Positions 26,772 through 36,432 of a stretch of 64,000 nucleotides of DNA are shown here, piece by piece. The first letter of the stretch is position 1. Every line of letters starts with the position of its first letter. Origin of the DNA: Paraburkholderia megapolitana (lineage in GTDB: Bacteria > Pseudomonadota > Gammaproteobacteria > Burkholderiales > Burkholderiaceae); contig NZ_CP041745.1 of NCBI RefSeq assembly GCF_007556815.1, positions 248,001 through 312,000 on the forward strand, in the 5' to 3' direction. The translations under genes and the position numbers were made by a program. Under the pieces are notes generated by a model, which saw nothing but the letters and a program-made list of their open reading frames with translations, was not told where the DNA came from and did not search any database.

Positions 26772-27524
26772 CTATCGACTCAGCGCAGCCTGCGCCCGTT
26801 GCAGCCACTCGCTGTTATGTTCGCGTGCGTGGCGTGGCCAGTGCTTCCCATCGTGCACGATCTCAGCGTAAAGGTCGCGTGCACGCTGGCGATCGGCATC
26901 GTTGGGTTGCGTCGTTAGCCAGTCGGCGTACAGGCAACGGGGGGCCGCGTCGCTGGCACTGGCGAGCGCCGTCTCGAACGCGGCGCGCGTGCCAGGTGCG
27001 CCTATCGCTGCCAGGGCCCGTGCATACAGCAAGGCAGGTTCGGATTGCTGGCGGGCAGGAGGATGGACTGCGAACAGTTTTTCCAAGGTCTCTTGCGTGG
27101 CCGCAGCGTTGCCATTGGCGAACTGCGCGCGCGCCAGGCCCTGGAGTAACGCAGGATCGGATGAGAACGGTCCATTCACCGCCAGTTGGTAATGCTCCAG
27201 CGCTTCGGCTGCGTTGCCTGCATCGAGCAGCGCAGCGGCCAGCCGCATGCGATGCGCGACGGTCGGCGTGCGATCGAAATCCGTGCGCGCCTCGCGCACC
27301 GCCCGGTTGGGGTCGACAAGCTGCGAGATCGCCCGCGTTGCCGCTCGCGCGCCATGCGACTGACGCAGCGAAGGCAAGTAGATGACGAAGAAGTAGACCA
27401 GGCTGCCCAGGCCGGGGAAAAGAAACAGGATCAGTAGCCAGAACATGTTCTGCTGGGTACGCACGGCATGCACCGCAAAGAACACGGCGATGATGAGGTA
27501 AAGGCTGATTCCGAAAATGCGCAT
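26772..27524 (-). CDS. Membrane-anchored tetratricopeptide-repeat protein
   Basis: This encodes 250 aa. Two N-terminal membrane segments (residues 3-20 and 27-50, with LFLFPGLGSLVYFFVIY) resemble phospholipase-D-nuclease N-terminal anchors. TPR-like helices occupy residues 80-245 (AHRMRLAAALLDAGNAAEAL, LLQGLARAQFANGNAAATQE). It is likely a scaffold or quality-control protein at the inner membrane. It converges with the Xre gene 61 bp away. No partner is evident. Confidence 0.8.
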   Translation of the reverse strand: MRIFGISLYLIIAVFFAVHAVRTQQNMFWLLILFLFPGLGSLVYFFVIYLPSLRQSHGARAATRAISQLVDPNRAVREARTDFDRTPTVAHRMRLAAALLDAGNAAEALEHYQLAVNGPFSSDPALLQGLARAQFANGNAAATQETLEKLFAVHPPARQQSEPALLYARALAAIGAPGTRAAFETALASASDAAPRCLYADWLTTQPNDADRQRARDLYAEIVHDGKHWPRHAREHNSEWLQRAQAALSR

Positions 27525-27618
27525 TTGCGAAAACGTCAGTTGTGGTGCGTTGCCAGCGGCACGGCGGGGAAACGGCAGAGGGGTATTGTGACAGAAGCGG
27601 GCTGCCGGACCGAAGGCT

Positions 27619-28251
27619 TCACAACGGGGGCCGATTCATAGCAACCCAACGTTGAACAGACGACCTTTTCCATTGATGCGCAGCATAGTCCGCCAACCTT
27701 TGCGGCACCGTATCGCCATTCAGAACGAGTCGGTTCAACATTAGAGCAAGGTCAGCGTCGGCAATGCACCACTCGCCAAAGAGATTCGGCGAATGGTCGG
27801 TAAGCAATAACTCGCAGGCCGAAAACAGTCTTCCTGCTGCGGAAAGTGCGGCAGCCGATAAGGGCGGCGCGGAAGCGCCATAAAAGACGATTTCGGTGGA
27901 GCGTTCCTGCCTGATCGGCATGAGATCGCTTCGCAACCATGCTTGTACCTGACGTGCCCGTGCGCGCCGCATCGCATCTTTGGGGTACAGCGAGGTTCCC
28001 GGAAAAACCTCGTCGAGGTATTCAGCTATCGCCGACGATTCGGACAAAGCGAAACTGTCATGAACCAGCGTAGGTACACGCTGCGTGAGTGAACTTGCCG
28101 CGTATCCATGTTCATGGTTTGCCTTGCTGGCAAGGTCGATGGTGACAAGCTCAAACGACAGTTCTTTTTCATGAAGGGCCACGAACGCCGACATCGCATA
28201 GGGACTGGCGAATTGAGCATCGACGTAGAGGCGTAGACTGGTTGATGACAA
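27619..28251 (-). CDS. Glutathione S-transferase (YfcF-like)
   Basis: This encodes 210 aa. The thioredoxin-like N-domain begins SLRLYVDAQFASPYAMSAFV, where Ser rather than Tyr is the likely catalytic residue. The glutathione-binding block is RVPTLVHDSFALSESSAIAE. The all-alpha C-domain includes GEWCIADADLALMLNRL. YfcF-like GSTs have roles in peroxide defence. It lies 18 bp downstream of the protease gene on the same strand and may be co-transcribed. Confidence 0.88.
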   Translation of the reverse strand: MSSTSLRLYVDAQFASPYAMSAFVALHEKELSFELVTIDLASKANHEHGYAASSLTQRVPTLVHDSFALSESSAIAEYLDEVFPGTSLYPKDAMRRARARQVQAWLRSDLMPIRQERSTEIVFYGASAPPLSAAALSAAGRLFSACELLLTDHSPNLFGEWCIADADLALMLNRLVLNGDTVPQRLADYAAHQWKRSSVQRWVAMNRPPL

Positions 28252-28269
28252 GTTTCACTCCTGTATGGG

Positions 28270-30174
28270 TCACTGAATATAGTCACGCGGCCGAACACTG
28301 AAATCCAGCACCTTGCCATCCCGAAGGACGGCGAGCTTTATGAGCGCGTTATCGAAGGTTCCGAATTGCGCTTTAACGAGCGAGACCGCTTGCGCAGAGA
28401 CGGGTTTCCCATCGATCTCTATCACACGATCGCCTTGCTGCAAGCCCACCTCGGCGGCCGGGGAACCTTCCCTGACGTAGCTCACTGTTGCAACATCGCC
28501 TTGCGCATATTCGATACCGAAGCCCGCTCTGTTATAGACCGGAATCTCCGGACCGACCGGCGCATCCTGACTCGTGAGCCAGATACGATGTGAAGCGTAA
28601 TCGAACGTCAAAACGCTCGACTTAAGCAGGGGCGTACCCATATCAGCGGCAAATTCCGAATCTGTATTTAGCCCACGGTCGAAGCCCGGGAACATCGCGA
28701 TGACATCGGCGAAAGTGTTCGACCCGATGCTCAGGCGGGGAATGCGTCCGAACCTGGTTGCTCCGCTTCCGCCCACGCCGCCTAACGAACCGTTGACGTC
28801 ATAGAGCCGCTTTGGCGCAGCACCGGGATGGGCATTCATGAACGCCCGATTGACGACGAGTGCAGTATTGGCCCCGGTGTCGAGCCACAGATGATCTGCC
28901 ACGCCATCGATCTCAGCCGCTATCACCGGCACGGTGTGGTCGAGCATTAAAGGCAACGCGTGCGAATCGTCGAGTACCGTGCGATCCGGCGTCAGAGAGA
29001 GCGTGACGGTACGCCGGGGAAAATCGAAAGTCGTAGTAAAGCGCGCAAGCACTTCGTAGCCGATCAACCCGGCAGTCTGCGCGCCGACCCCGCCTGAGGC
29101 GTCGTCGAAGACGGTGGCGTATTGATCCCGCACATGCGCCGCACCTAAACGCAAATCCTTGATTCTTGCGAAGCGTGTCGTGATCGCGATTCCGGCAAAC
29201 CCTGTGTCGTGTCCTTCTCCGACCAGCTCAAGACCTGCGGCTTGCGCCGTGGTCTTCGATAGCGTGAGCGCGCTCCCCGTATCGAACAGAAAACTGAACG
29301 GACCTTTCCCATTGATGAAAACATCGACGTGAGGTTTTTCCCTCGAACTCATCGGGATCGTCGTGGTTTCTCCCCCATCGATGCCATAGTCATTCACAGC
29401 TGCATCGGGTTTGCGTGCTTTGACTGCGACGATCGCCGGATCGACTCCCGACTGTATCCGGATGTCCTTGAGATCCCATCGATTGCTGTCGCGATCCACC
29501 ATGCTTTGCTTGAATGGCACGAGTCGCTTACCGACACGACGGTAGTCGGAGTATGTCGTTGTCGCCACATCGGGTTCATCTCTGCGCGACCAGCGCAGAG
29601 GTAAATGCGTCGCGTGAGAAACCCAGGCGGTTGTCGTCTTGCCGCCCAACGGTAATACCTGAAGGACGTCGACCGCCGTACCGTTTATCCGATCGGTTCT
29701 AAGCAAGTCGATTTTCGCCGGCCAGCATCTATTCAATAGACCGCCGCCTAGCCAATACGCGTCGCTGACAATACCCGCCCGATAGCCATCGAAGTCCGCA
29801 TCTCTGACAACTCCATCCACGCCCCTGACCCACGCATGAGAGCTCGACACGCCAAAGGCGAAATTCGCAGGTCCGGCATCCGTTACCTGGATCGTCGCCA
29901 CTTGCGCTTGCGGATCGCTAGCGATCAGAAACCTACCGACGAAACCCTTTGAACTCGCCGTCCCTTCGATCAGCATAGGGCGGCAATCTGCCTGTGCGGT
30001 CGGCAGAACGATACTGCGTTGGCTACTAGCGCCTTGCGCGACATTAGATGTACTTCCTGCGACATCTGCTCGTGCAGTGCCGAAGAGAAGCCCAACCAGG
30101 ATCAACACGATCGAGCCGCAAGTGCGGGGGAGTGCGAGTGATGAGTATCGTCGGTGCAATCTGGAGGCAGGCAT
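28270..30174 (-). CDS. Double retropepsin-like aspartyl protease with C-terminal PDZ domain
   Basis: This encodes 634 aa from ATG 30174, which precedes a signal-like segment (CGSIVLILVGLLFGTARA). Two retropepsin-like DTG motifs are present, FLFDTGSALTLS (298-300) and LWLDTGANTALV (432-434). A PDZ domain fills about residues 545-634 (REGSPAAEVGLQQGDRVIEI). Such single-chain two-lobe proteins are exported peptidases or binding proteins. Residues 60-240 are an N-terminal domain I do not recognise. It lies 89 bp downstream of a LysR gene. Confidence 0.82.
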   Translation of the reverse strand: MPASRLHRRYSSLALPRTCGSIVLILVGLLFGTARADVAGSTSNVAQGASSQRSIVLPTAQADCRPMLIEGTASSKGFVGRFLIASDPQAQVATIQVTDAGPANFAFGVSSSHAWVRGVDGVVRDADFDGYRAGIVSDAYWLGGGLLNRCWPAKIDLLRTDRINGTAVDVLQVLPLGGKTTTAWVSHATHLPLRWSRRDEPDVATTTYSDYRRVGKRLVPFKQSMVDRDSNRWDLKDIRIQSGVDPAIVAVKARKPDAAVNDYGIDGGETTTIPMSSREKPHVDVFINGKGPFSFLFDTGSALTLSKTTAQAAGLELVGEGHDTGFAGIAITTRFARIKDLRLGAAHVRDQYATVFDDASGGVGAQTAGLIGYEVLARFTTTFDFPRRTVTLSLTPDRTVLDDSHALPLMLDHTVPVIAAEIDGVADHLWLDTGANTALVVNRAFMNAHPGAAPKRLYDVNGSLGGVGGSGATRFGRIPRLSIGSNTFADVIAMFPGFDRGLNTDSEFAADMGTPLLKSSVLTFDYASHRIWLTSQDAPVGPEIPVYNRAGFGIEYAQGDVATVSYVREGSPAAEVGLQQGDRVIEIDGKPVSAQAVSLVKAQFGTFDNALIKLAVLRDGKVLDFSVRPRDYIQ

Positions 30175-30263
30175 GGATAGATCGTGTGATGTCGGCGAAT
30201 AACGCATTCGAAGGTAAAGAGGATATCGCCAAGGCGCGACCGCGAGCGCATCGATCGCTTTGC

Positions 30264-31181
30264 TCATCGCACCGCTTCTTGCCACGGCACGGCTGCAAAG
30301 ATCTCTACCATCCAATCCACGAACGCGCGACTCTTGGCAGGCTCATGCTGAACGGAAGCGCGCACGACACTCACGGCGGCTTCTCCGCCCACCGTCCAGT
30401 CCGTCAACACGGGGATGAGCCGGCCGTCGGCGAGTTCGCGCGCAACGAGCCAGTCGGTCGCCATGATGACGCCCATACCGGCAAGCGCTGCGTGAACGAC
30501 AGCCTCGACATCGTCGGTCTCGAGGCGTCCCGAGATTCGCACAGCGCGGTTCTTGCCGTTGCGTTGCAGGTGCCAGACAGGGTGGGTAGTCAGTCGCGTG
30601 AAGCAAATGCAGTCGTGACGTAGCAGATCTTCTGCTTCGTTCAGCGCGGGTCGTTGGTCGAGATAGGAAGGCGCTGCGCAGATCAGTCGGCGCGTCGCCG
30701 CAATGCGACGGCCGATCAACCTGCTGTCTTTCATCTCACCGAGCCGGACCGCTGCATCGAAGCCCTCGGCGATGAGGTCGACGTACCTGTCGGTGTAGGT
30801 TGCCTCGACACGAAGCGCCGGATATCGCGCGAGGAATTCAGGCAACCGTGGCGAAATCCACCTGCGCCCGAAGGCCAAAGGGAGGCTCACGCGCAACAAA
30901 CCGGTCGGCGATGCGGCCATGGCTCTCGCTTCGTCTTCAGCGGCACGCATCATGTCCATCGCCTCATGGACCCGGGCGCGAAAACGGATGCCCGCTTCAG
31001 TCGGTGCTACACGGCGCGTCGAACGTTCCAGCAGGCGGATACCAAGACGTGCTTCGAGGGCAGCGATTCGCCGGGAGATCACCGACCCATCGCGACCCAG
31101 CTTGCGTCCCGCCGCCGAAAAACTTCCCGATTCCACCACGGCAAGGAACGCCTCGGTCTGGTCCGCTTCGTCGCTGTTCAT
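30264..31181 (-). CDS. LysR-family transcriptional regulator
   Basis: This encodes 305 aa from ATG 31181. The helix-turn-helix is ADQTEAFLAVVESGSFSAAG, then SVISRRIAALEARLGIRLLE, RSTRRVAPTEAG. The effector domain follows from residue 90 (TGLLRVSLPLAFGRRWISPR). It belongs to the CrgA/AaeR-like group. It is divergent from the oxidoreductase gene at 31275, its likely target. Confidence 0.9.
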   Translation of the reverse strand: MNSDEADQTEAFLAVVESGSFSAAGRKLGRDGSVISRRIAALEARLGIRLLERSTRRVAPTEAGIRFRARVHEAMDMMRAAEDEARAMAASPTGLLRVSLPLAFGRRWISPRLPEFLARYPALRVEATYTDRYVDLIAEGFDAAVRLGEMKDSRLIGRRIAATRRLICAAPSYLDQRPALNEAEDLLRHDCICFTRLTTHPVWHLQRNGKNRAVRISGRLETDDVEAVVHAALAGMGVIMATDWLVARELADGRLIPVLTDWTVGGEAAVSVVRASVQHEPAKSRAFVDWMVEIFAAVPWQEAVR

Positions 31182-31274
31182 TAGTGCACCACATGCATGG
31201 ATGTTGTGTTCTAGCGGTGAATTATAGCGATTGGGCGCTGCTACGATCCTCTCCATCGTGAACCGGAGATTCTG

Positions 31275-32282
31275 ATGCGCGCCTTCAACCTGACCGACCA
31301 TTCGCTGGCTTCCATAAAGCGTGTCGATATGCCGACACCGAGCCCGGCGCCTGACGAAGTGCTAATCCGTTTGCACGCCGCGAGCCTGAACTATCTCGAC
31401 CTGATGGTTGCGTGGGGGCGATTGGGGAGTCGAAGCGCGCCGTTTATTCCCGGCACTGACGGCGCGGGTGAGATCGTCGAGGTCGGCGATCGGGTGAAGG
31501 GTTGGGCCGTTGGCGACAGGGTGGTCCCCGGGTTGCTGGTCGACTGGGCTGCGGGACCGCTGACATCCGCGGTAGCGACGCGCATGCGTGGCGTCACGAT
31601 GCCGGGATCGCTGGCCGACTACGCAGTGGTTCCTGCCACGTCTCTGGTGCCGATTCCCGATCAGCTCACTTTTGCAGAAGCCGCAACGCTTCCGATTGCT
31701 GCAACAACAGCCTGGAATGCGATCGTCACGGGGCGGGTTCGTCCGGGGTCGACGGTCGTGTTGCTTGGCACCGGTGGGGTGAGCCTGTTTGCGTTGCAAT
31801 TTGCCAAGGCGGCGGGCGCGCGCGTCATCATCACATCCTCGTCGGATGAGAAACTCAAGCGTGCCCGTGCGCTGGGTGCAGATCTGACGATCAACTATCA
31901 GTCGACGCCGGCCTGGGACGACGCTGTGCTCGCGGCAACAGATGGGATCGGTGCCGACCTGATCGTCGAGACGGTCGGCGCGACCACGTTTGCGCGGTCT
32001 CTGAACGCGGCGGCTATCGCTGGAACGATTTTTGTCGTGGGTTTTGTCAGTGGCATGGATCTGTCAATTCCAATCCTGCCGATCAATCTCAAGACGTTGA
32101 GGATTGTCGGTAGCAATACGGGATCAACGGCGAATCTTGCGGATGCAGCACGGGCAATTGCGACGACGGGGATTAAGCCTGTCGTTGATCGTGTGTTTGG
32201 GTTTGAGGCTGCAGTCGACGGTTATCGGTTTCTGGAGAGTGCAGCGCATTTTGGGAAGGTCGTTATCGATCTGGATGCGTGA
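31275..32282 (+). CDS. Zinc-independent alcohol dehydrogenase / quinone oxidoreductase (MDR family)
   Basis: This encodes 335 aa. It is a medium-chain reductase with the N-terminal GroES-like fold (PDEVLIRLHAASLNYLDLMV) and PGTDGAGEIVEVGDRV. The nucleotide fold contains VVLLGTGGVSLFALQFAKAA. The Cys/His zinc ligands of classical alcohol dehydrogenases are not in place (LNYLDL region), so it is probably a zinc-free NAD(P)H-dependent reductase. The start has CCGGAG upstream. It is controlled presumably by the divergent LysR. Confidence 0.88.
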   Translation: MRAFNLTDHSLASIKRVDMPTPSPAPDEVLIRLHAASLNYLDLMVAWGRLGSRSAPFIPGTDGAGEIVEVGDRVKGWAVGDRVVPGLLVDWAAGPLTSAVATRMRGVTMPGSLADYAVVPATSLVPIPDQLTFAEAATLPIAATTAWNAIVTGRVRPGSTVVLLGTGGVSLFALQFAKAAGARVIITSSSDEKLKRARALGADLTINYQSTPAWDDAVLAATDGIGADLIVETVGATTFARSLNAAAIAGTIFVVGFVSGMDLSIPILPINLKTLRIVGSNTGSTANLADAARAIATTGIKPVVDRVFGFEAAVDGYRFLESAAHFGKVVIDLDA

Positions 32283-32426
32283 ACCATGGTTGTATTTGCT
32301 GTTGCCGCGATCGCCGTCGACATTTCGCTTCAAGCTGAAGCGTTCGACTCCAGGGTACTTGCATAATTCATCCCTGCAGGCTTGCTATGAGCCGCGTCGA
32401 TCCTGATCCAGCCACGGCGAAACGAA

Positions 32427-33368
32427 TTGTCCCAAACCTCAACGACGATGGGTGGACCAAAAGCCGCCCTTGACCTGCTTCTTCTGCTAGCGCTATCGAC
32501 ACTGTGGGGTGCTTCCTACACCTTCATCAAAATCGGTGTCGCCACTATTCCTCCGCTTACGCTCATTGCTGCGAGAACGCTGATCGCCGGCTCGGTGCTC
32601 CTGCTCTGGATGAGGGTGCAGCGTATTCCGATGCCCAGCGATCCCGCAGTGTGGCGTCGCTTCCTCGTGCAGGCGCTGTTGAACAGTGTGGTTCCTTTCA
32701 CGCTGATCGCGTGGGCGGAGCGTTCGGTTGACGCGGGCCTGGCGACGATCCTCAATTCCGCTTCACCGGTCCTTGCCTTTCTCGCAACGTGGCTTGTCAC
32801 CGGCCATGAACATCTAACGCCTCGCAAACTGTTTGGAGTCGTCGCGGGGCTTGCCGGTATATGCCTGGTCGTTGGCGTCAATGCTTTCGAAGGGTTGGGG
32901 CGGCAGCTTGTTCCTCAATTGGCGATTGTCATGGCCACGGTCTGCTATGCGGCGGCGGCAATTTATGGGCGATCTTTCAAAGGACTTCCGTCAGCCGTTC
33001 CTGCTGCAGGTTCGCTGATTGTCGGTGCGATCTTGCTTGTTCCGCTCAGTCTGACGGTCGATCGTCCGTGGACGCTTCATCCGTCATTGCAATCACTCAG
33101 CGCACTTGTAGCGCTCGCGCTCTTTTCGACGGCTATCGCGTTCGTCATTTATTTTCGATTGGTGCAAACGCTGGGGTCGGTTGGTACAACGGCGCAAGCC
33201 TACTTGCGGGTGCCCATTGGAGTCGCGATAAGCATCGTATTTCTCGGAGAGTCGCTGTCTGCGTCGGCGTGGCTGGGGCTGGGATGCGTTGTTGCAGGTG
33301 TAGCGGCGATGACGATTCCGGCACGCACAATCGAGAAACGAAGCGCAAAGGGGACTGTGGGGAATTAG
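32427..33368 (+). CDS. EamA/DMT-family transporter
   Basis: This encodes 313 aa (TTG start) or 306 aa if ATG 32448 is used; neither has a strong ribosome site. Ten membrane segments form two EamA repeats (LALSTLWGASYTFIKIGVAT and LVALALFSTAIAFVIYFRLV). RhtA/YdcZ-like members export amino acids or metabolites. The substrate is unknown. It follows the oxidoreductase gene by 144 bp on the same strand. Confidence 0.85.
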   Translation: MSQTSTTMGGPKAALDLLLLLALSTLWGASYTFIKIGVATIPPLTLIAARTLIAGSVLLLWMRVQRIPMPSDPAVWRRFLVQALLNSVVPFTLIAWAERSVDAGLATILNSASPVLAFLATWLVTGHEHLTPRKLFGVVAGLAGICLVVGVNAFEGLGRQLVPQLAIVMATVCYAAAAIYGRSFKGLPSAVPAAGSLIVGAILLVPLSLTVDRPWTLHPSLQSLSALVALALFSTAIAFVIYFRLVQTLGSVGTTAQAYLRVPIGVAISIVFLGESLSASAWLGLGCVVAGVAAMTIPARTIEKRSAKGTVGN

Positions 33369-33599
33369 ATCCACGCCGGTGGATTTGGCGAGGAAGGCGC
33401 CAACGGAACATCTGCTGCACCACCGAACGTTCTGACGATTGCCGACGATCTTCGGTGATGCGTCGGAGGTCTCAGGCTGGCCGACTACTGCCCGATAAAG
33501 CCTCCCGATTCCGACCCAGAGCAGACGATGAGGTTTGCGCACTCTCCTTTGTGTCAACATACGGTCTCACCAATTAGGCCCTCTATAAACCGGCGACCT

Positions 33600-34583
33600 A
33601 TGAACAAGATCGAAGCGACGCAACACTACCTTAGAAATCGTTCTCTTCGATCAGCCCATCCGACAAGGCGACAACCCAGGTCCGTGCCGCTCTATATCGC
33701 GCTCGCATTTCTCTTTGCGATGGGTTTTCCGCGAACGCTCCTGGCCGTTCCAATAGACATCGATCAGCTTTGGAACTGGAATTCGCCGGCGCAAAGTGAG
33801 GAACGCTTCCGCTCCGCGCTCGCAGGTGCCGATGCTAACCAGGCATTCATTCTCCAGACTCAAATCGCACGAACCTATGGTTTGCGTGGTCATTCAGCCC
33901 AGGCGCGTCAGATTCTCGACGATCTCAAACCCAAACTCGCTCACGTCTCACCGGAAGCACGCGTACGCTACCACCTGGAACGTGGCCGCACGTTTGCCTC
34001 GGCTGTCTCGACTGAGGGAGGACCGTCGCCGGAGATGCAGCGCGAAGCGCGAAATGAATATAGTGAGGCGTTTCGTCTGGCTAGCGAACAGCATCTAGAC
34101 GACCTGGCCGTGGACGCACTTCACATGATGGCCTTCGTCGATAAGGCCCCTGCGGATCAATTGCGATGGGATGATCGAGCGCTCGCAATCGCCATGAATT
34201 CTTCTGATCCCAAGGCGCAAAAGTGGGAGGCATCCCTACGCAATAATATTGGAGGCGCACTTAACGATCTCGGTCGTTCCACGGAAGCGCTCGAGCAATT
34301 CCGCATTGCGCTTGCGCTCCGTACACGCGCCGGGGGCGCAGAGAGCACACGTCAAGCATGGTGCTCCGTGGGTTGGACGCTACGTCTTTTGGGAAGAAAC
34401 AACGAAGCGCTGGCGATTCAGCAACAGTTGCTTACTGAATACGACGCTATCGGAACAACAAACCCGGATGTCCTGGATGAGCTTAGGGAAATTTATCACG
34501 CGATGGGCGACGAACAGAAAGCCGCCGTGTACGCGAGCCGTTTGCAAGCGTACCAGGCGACCCATCCCGATTCAAGTCCATGA
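33600..34583 (+). CDS. Exported tetratricopeptide-repeat protein
   Basis: This encodes 327 aa. A positively charged start is followed by the hydrophobic segment YIALAFLFAMGFPRTLLAVP (residues 31-50), a signal peptide or anchor. TPR-like helices follow (FILQTQIARTYGLRGHSAQA, SLRNNIGGALNDLGRSTEAL, EIYHAMGDEQKAAVYASRLQ). It has no enzymatic motif and probably mediates protein interactions outside the inner membrane. It has no obvious functional neighbours. Base composition is somewhat lower in GC than adjacent genes, hinting at later acquisition. Confidence 0.75.
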   Translation: MNKIEATQHYLRNRSLRSAHPTRRQPRSVPLYIALAFLFAMGFPRTLLAVPIDIDQLWNWNSPAQSEERFRSALAGADANQAFILQTQIARTYGLRGHSAQARQILDDLKPKLAHVSPEARVRYHLERGRTFASAVSTEGGPSPEMQREARNEYSEAFRLASEQHLDDLAVDALHMMAFVDKAPADQLRWDDRALAIAMNSSDPKAQKWEASLRNNIGGALNDLGRSTEALEQFRIALALRTRAGGAESTRQAWCSVGWTLRLLGRNNEALAIQQQLLTEYDAIGTTNPDVLDELREIYHAMGDEQKAAVYASRLQAYQATHPDSSP

Positions 34584-34664
34584 AGCTTAGGGCGCTGTGA
34601 CCGCACGAGCGCGTGTAGCAATGTTGACGATCTTTTGCCATTCTCGACCGACTGTCCCTAGCTG

Positions 34665-35285
34665 CTATACGCCCTTGAAGGTCACATCAATCACCGCTCT
34701 AACAGCAGCAAGCGAAGCATCAGGCTTCAGTGCAGCCTCAAACAAACCGAAATGCTCTCCCGCAGTCTCGCTTAGCGCCCGAAAACTCCGCTTCGGACCC
34801 AGGTACCACTCACCGCGAGCAGCAAAGTAATCTTCAAGCAAGGTGCACAGAAGCCAGTGACGACGATAGTTCCCCTCTACGTCCCCTTTGGCCGCTCTCT
34901 CAAGCATCTTTTCCGCCCAGACTTTTCGCACGAGCAGTTCCGCCGCAGGCACTTCCTCGGGCCCCGCGTCGAAAAGCGCCTTTGTTTCACGAAGCACTTT
35001 GTCACCAAACCCATCCGCCTGAAAGAGCACCCGCCCGCCGTTGATCCTGATCCATCCCGGTTCTACTGTATCGTTCGTCGAATGTACGAACAGATCGAGA
35101 AACACGCCGTTCCACCGTGAGGCTACGCGTTGCTGATCGCCGGCATCCCGGAAGGCAATGACGTCGATGTCGCTCGCAGCATCCCAGTCGTCACGTGCGC
35201 GCGAGCCATAGAGAATTGCTGTGTGGCAGCCGTACGTCAAACGAAGGTCTTCGGCTAGTGTGTCTATCAACTCGCTGTTAGTCAT
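34665..35285 (-). CDS. Nucleotidyltransferase-domain protein (MNT/ANT type)
   Basis: This encodes 206 aa. The polymerase-beta-type nucleotidyltransferase signature is GSRARDDWDAASDIDV, giving GS and the Asp-x-Asp metal pair, with a third carboxylate likely in FLDLFVH. The helical C-terminal half resembles aminoglycoside/streptomycin adenylyltransferase-like or HEPN-linked proteins. There is no adjacent HEPN gene, so a toxin-antitoxin role is not supported. The substrate is unknown. Confidence 0.8.
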   Translation of the reverse strand: MTNSELIDTLAEDLRLTYGCHTAILYGSRARDDWDAASDIDVIAFRDAGDQQRVASRWNGVFLDLFVHSTNDTVEPGWIRINGGRVLFQADGFGDKVLRETKALFDAGPEEVPAAELLVRKVWAEKMLERAAKGDVEGNYRRHWLLCTLLEDYFAARGEWYLGPKRSFRALSETAGEHFGLFEAALKPDASLAAVRAVIDVTFKGV

Positions 35286-35386
35286 CTTCGATAGTCTTCT
35301 GTTTGCGATCTTGCGATTGTCGCGGATTCGTCCGCTGCCGTCGAATGACTGAGATTAGCCAAACCACGGAACTACGCAATCAAGAT

Positions 35387-36388
35387 ATGAAACACCTTAC
35401 GATGCTTTGCGCTTCGGTGACGCTTTTTATCGGAATCAGTGCGCACGCTACGGGCAACGTCACCGATGCCCCGGTGTCTCGCTCAACCAGTACACCTCAA
35501 TCGGCCACGGTCCCTGCGAATAGCCACGTGTTCAAGACAAGTGACGGCGTACGTCTCTGGTACCGCGAAGCGGGGCAACCCAATGGGACGCCGGTTGTCT
35601 TTCTTCACGGAGGACCGGGAGAGGGAAGCCAGACGTTCGCACGATATGCTGGTCCTGAGTTAGAGCCGCACCTTCGAATGATCTATCTCGATCAACGCGG
35701 TAGTGGCCGATCACAACGTCCAAAAAATTCGAGTGCGTACTCCATCAATCGAATGGTGCAGGACATTGAGGAGCTGCGGCTACAACTAGGAGTGCAGCGC
35801 ATCGACATCATCGGTCATTCGTTCGGCACGATTCTCGGGCTGGAATACGCCGCCAGATATCCAGAACACGTATCACGGGTTGTTCTTGCAGCAGCAGCGA
35901 ACGACATGCCCGCGCTCATGGACAGTCAATGCAAGCGATTAGAAAGTTCGGATCCGGTCGCCTATACGCGCGCGGTCAAGGCCGTTGCTGGCGTTACGTT
36001 TCCGCGCTGCGATCCCTTCGAGGCTTACCAGGACCAGCGCGAACAGATCTACATAGATCGCAATATGTTCCCGGATATACGAGTCGCACGGATGGTTGAA
36101 GATACAGACTCGGCCGACGGACTTGGCAATTCCGGTGAGAGCTTTCAAGCGTTGCTCAACAAAGGCCTTACGCGCTACCGTTTTGTGAAGTTCGCGAGAA
36201 TTAGCATGCCGGTACTGATCATCGCCGGAGAACTTGATTTTCAAACTCCAGTTGAAGTGCAACGTGCGCTTGCGCGAAATCTGCAACAAGCGGCGCTGTT
36301 GATCTATCCGGGTAGTGGTCACTTTATGTTTGTCGAGCAGCCCACCCGTTTTGGTCGCGACGTTAGCAATTTTCTTGCAGAGCAGTAG
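35387..36388 (+). CDS. Exported alpha/beta hydrolase, proline iminopeptidase-like
   Basis: This encodes 333 aa from ATG 35387. A signal peptide (MLCASVTLFIGISAHA) suggests export. The hydrolase core has the oxyanion block FLHGGPGEG, DQRGSGRS typical of prolyl iminopeptidases, the nucleophile elbow GHSFG (Ser145), Asp284 (GELDFQ) and His312 (GSGHFMF). It would release N-terminal proline or hydrolyse esters in the periplasm. The upstream ATG at 35303 lacks support. It is convergent with the hydroxylase gene. Confidence 0.88.
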   Translation: MKHLTMLCASVTLFIGISAHATGNVTDAPVSRSTSTPQSATVPANSHVFKTSDGVRLWYREAGQPNGTPVVFLHGGPGEGSQTFARYAGPELEPHLRMIYLDQRGSGRSQRPKNSSAYSINRMVQDIEELRLQLGVQRIDIIGHSFGTILGLEYAARYPEHVSRVVLAAAANDMPALMDSQCKRLESSDPVAYTRAVKAVAGVTFPRCDPFEAYQDQREQIYIDRNMFPDIRVARMVEDTDSADGLGNSGESFQALLNKGLTRYRFVKFARISMPVLIIAGELDFQTPVEVQRALARNLQQAALLIYPGSGHFMFVEQPTRFGRDVSNFLAEQ

Positions 36389-36432
36389 AGATCAATACGC
36401 CGCGGCGTCACATGTTCATCACAGACCAACGC

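Noticed and set aside
34665..35285. Toxin-antitoxin (MNT-HEPN) system
   Set aside because: The nucleotidyltransferase has no adjacent HEPN partner and is larger than typical MNT antitoxins.
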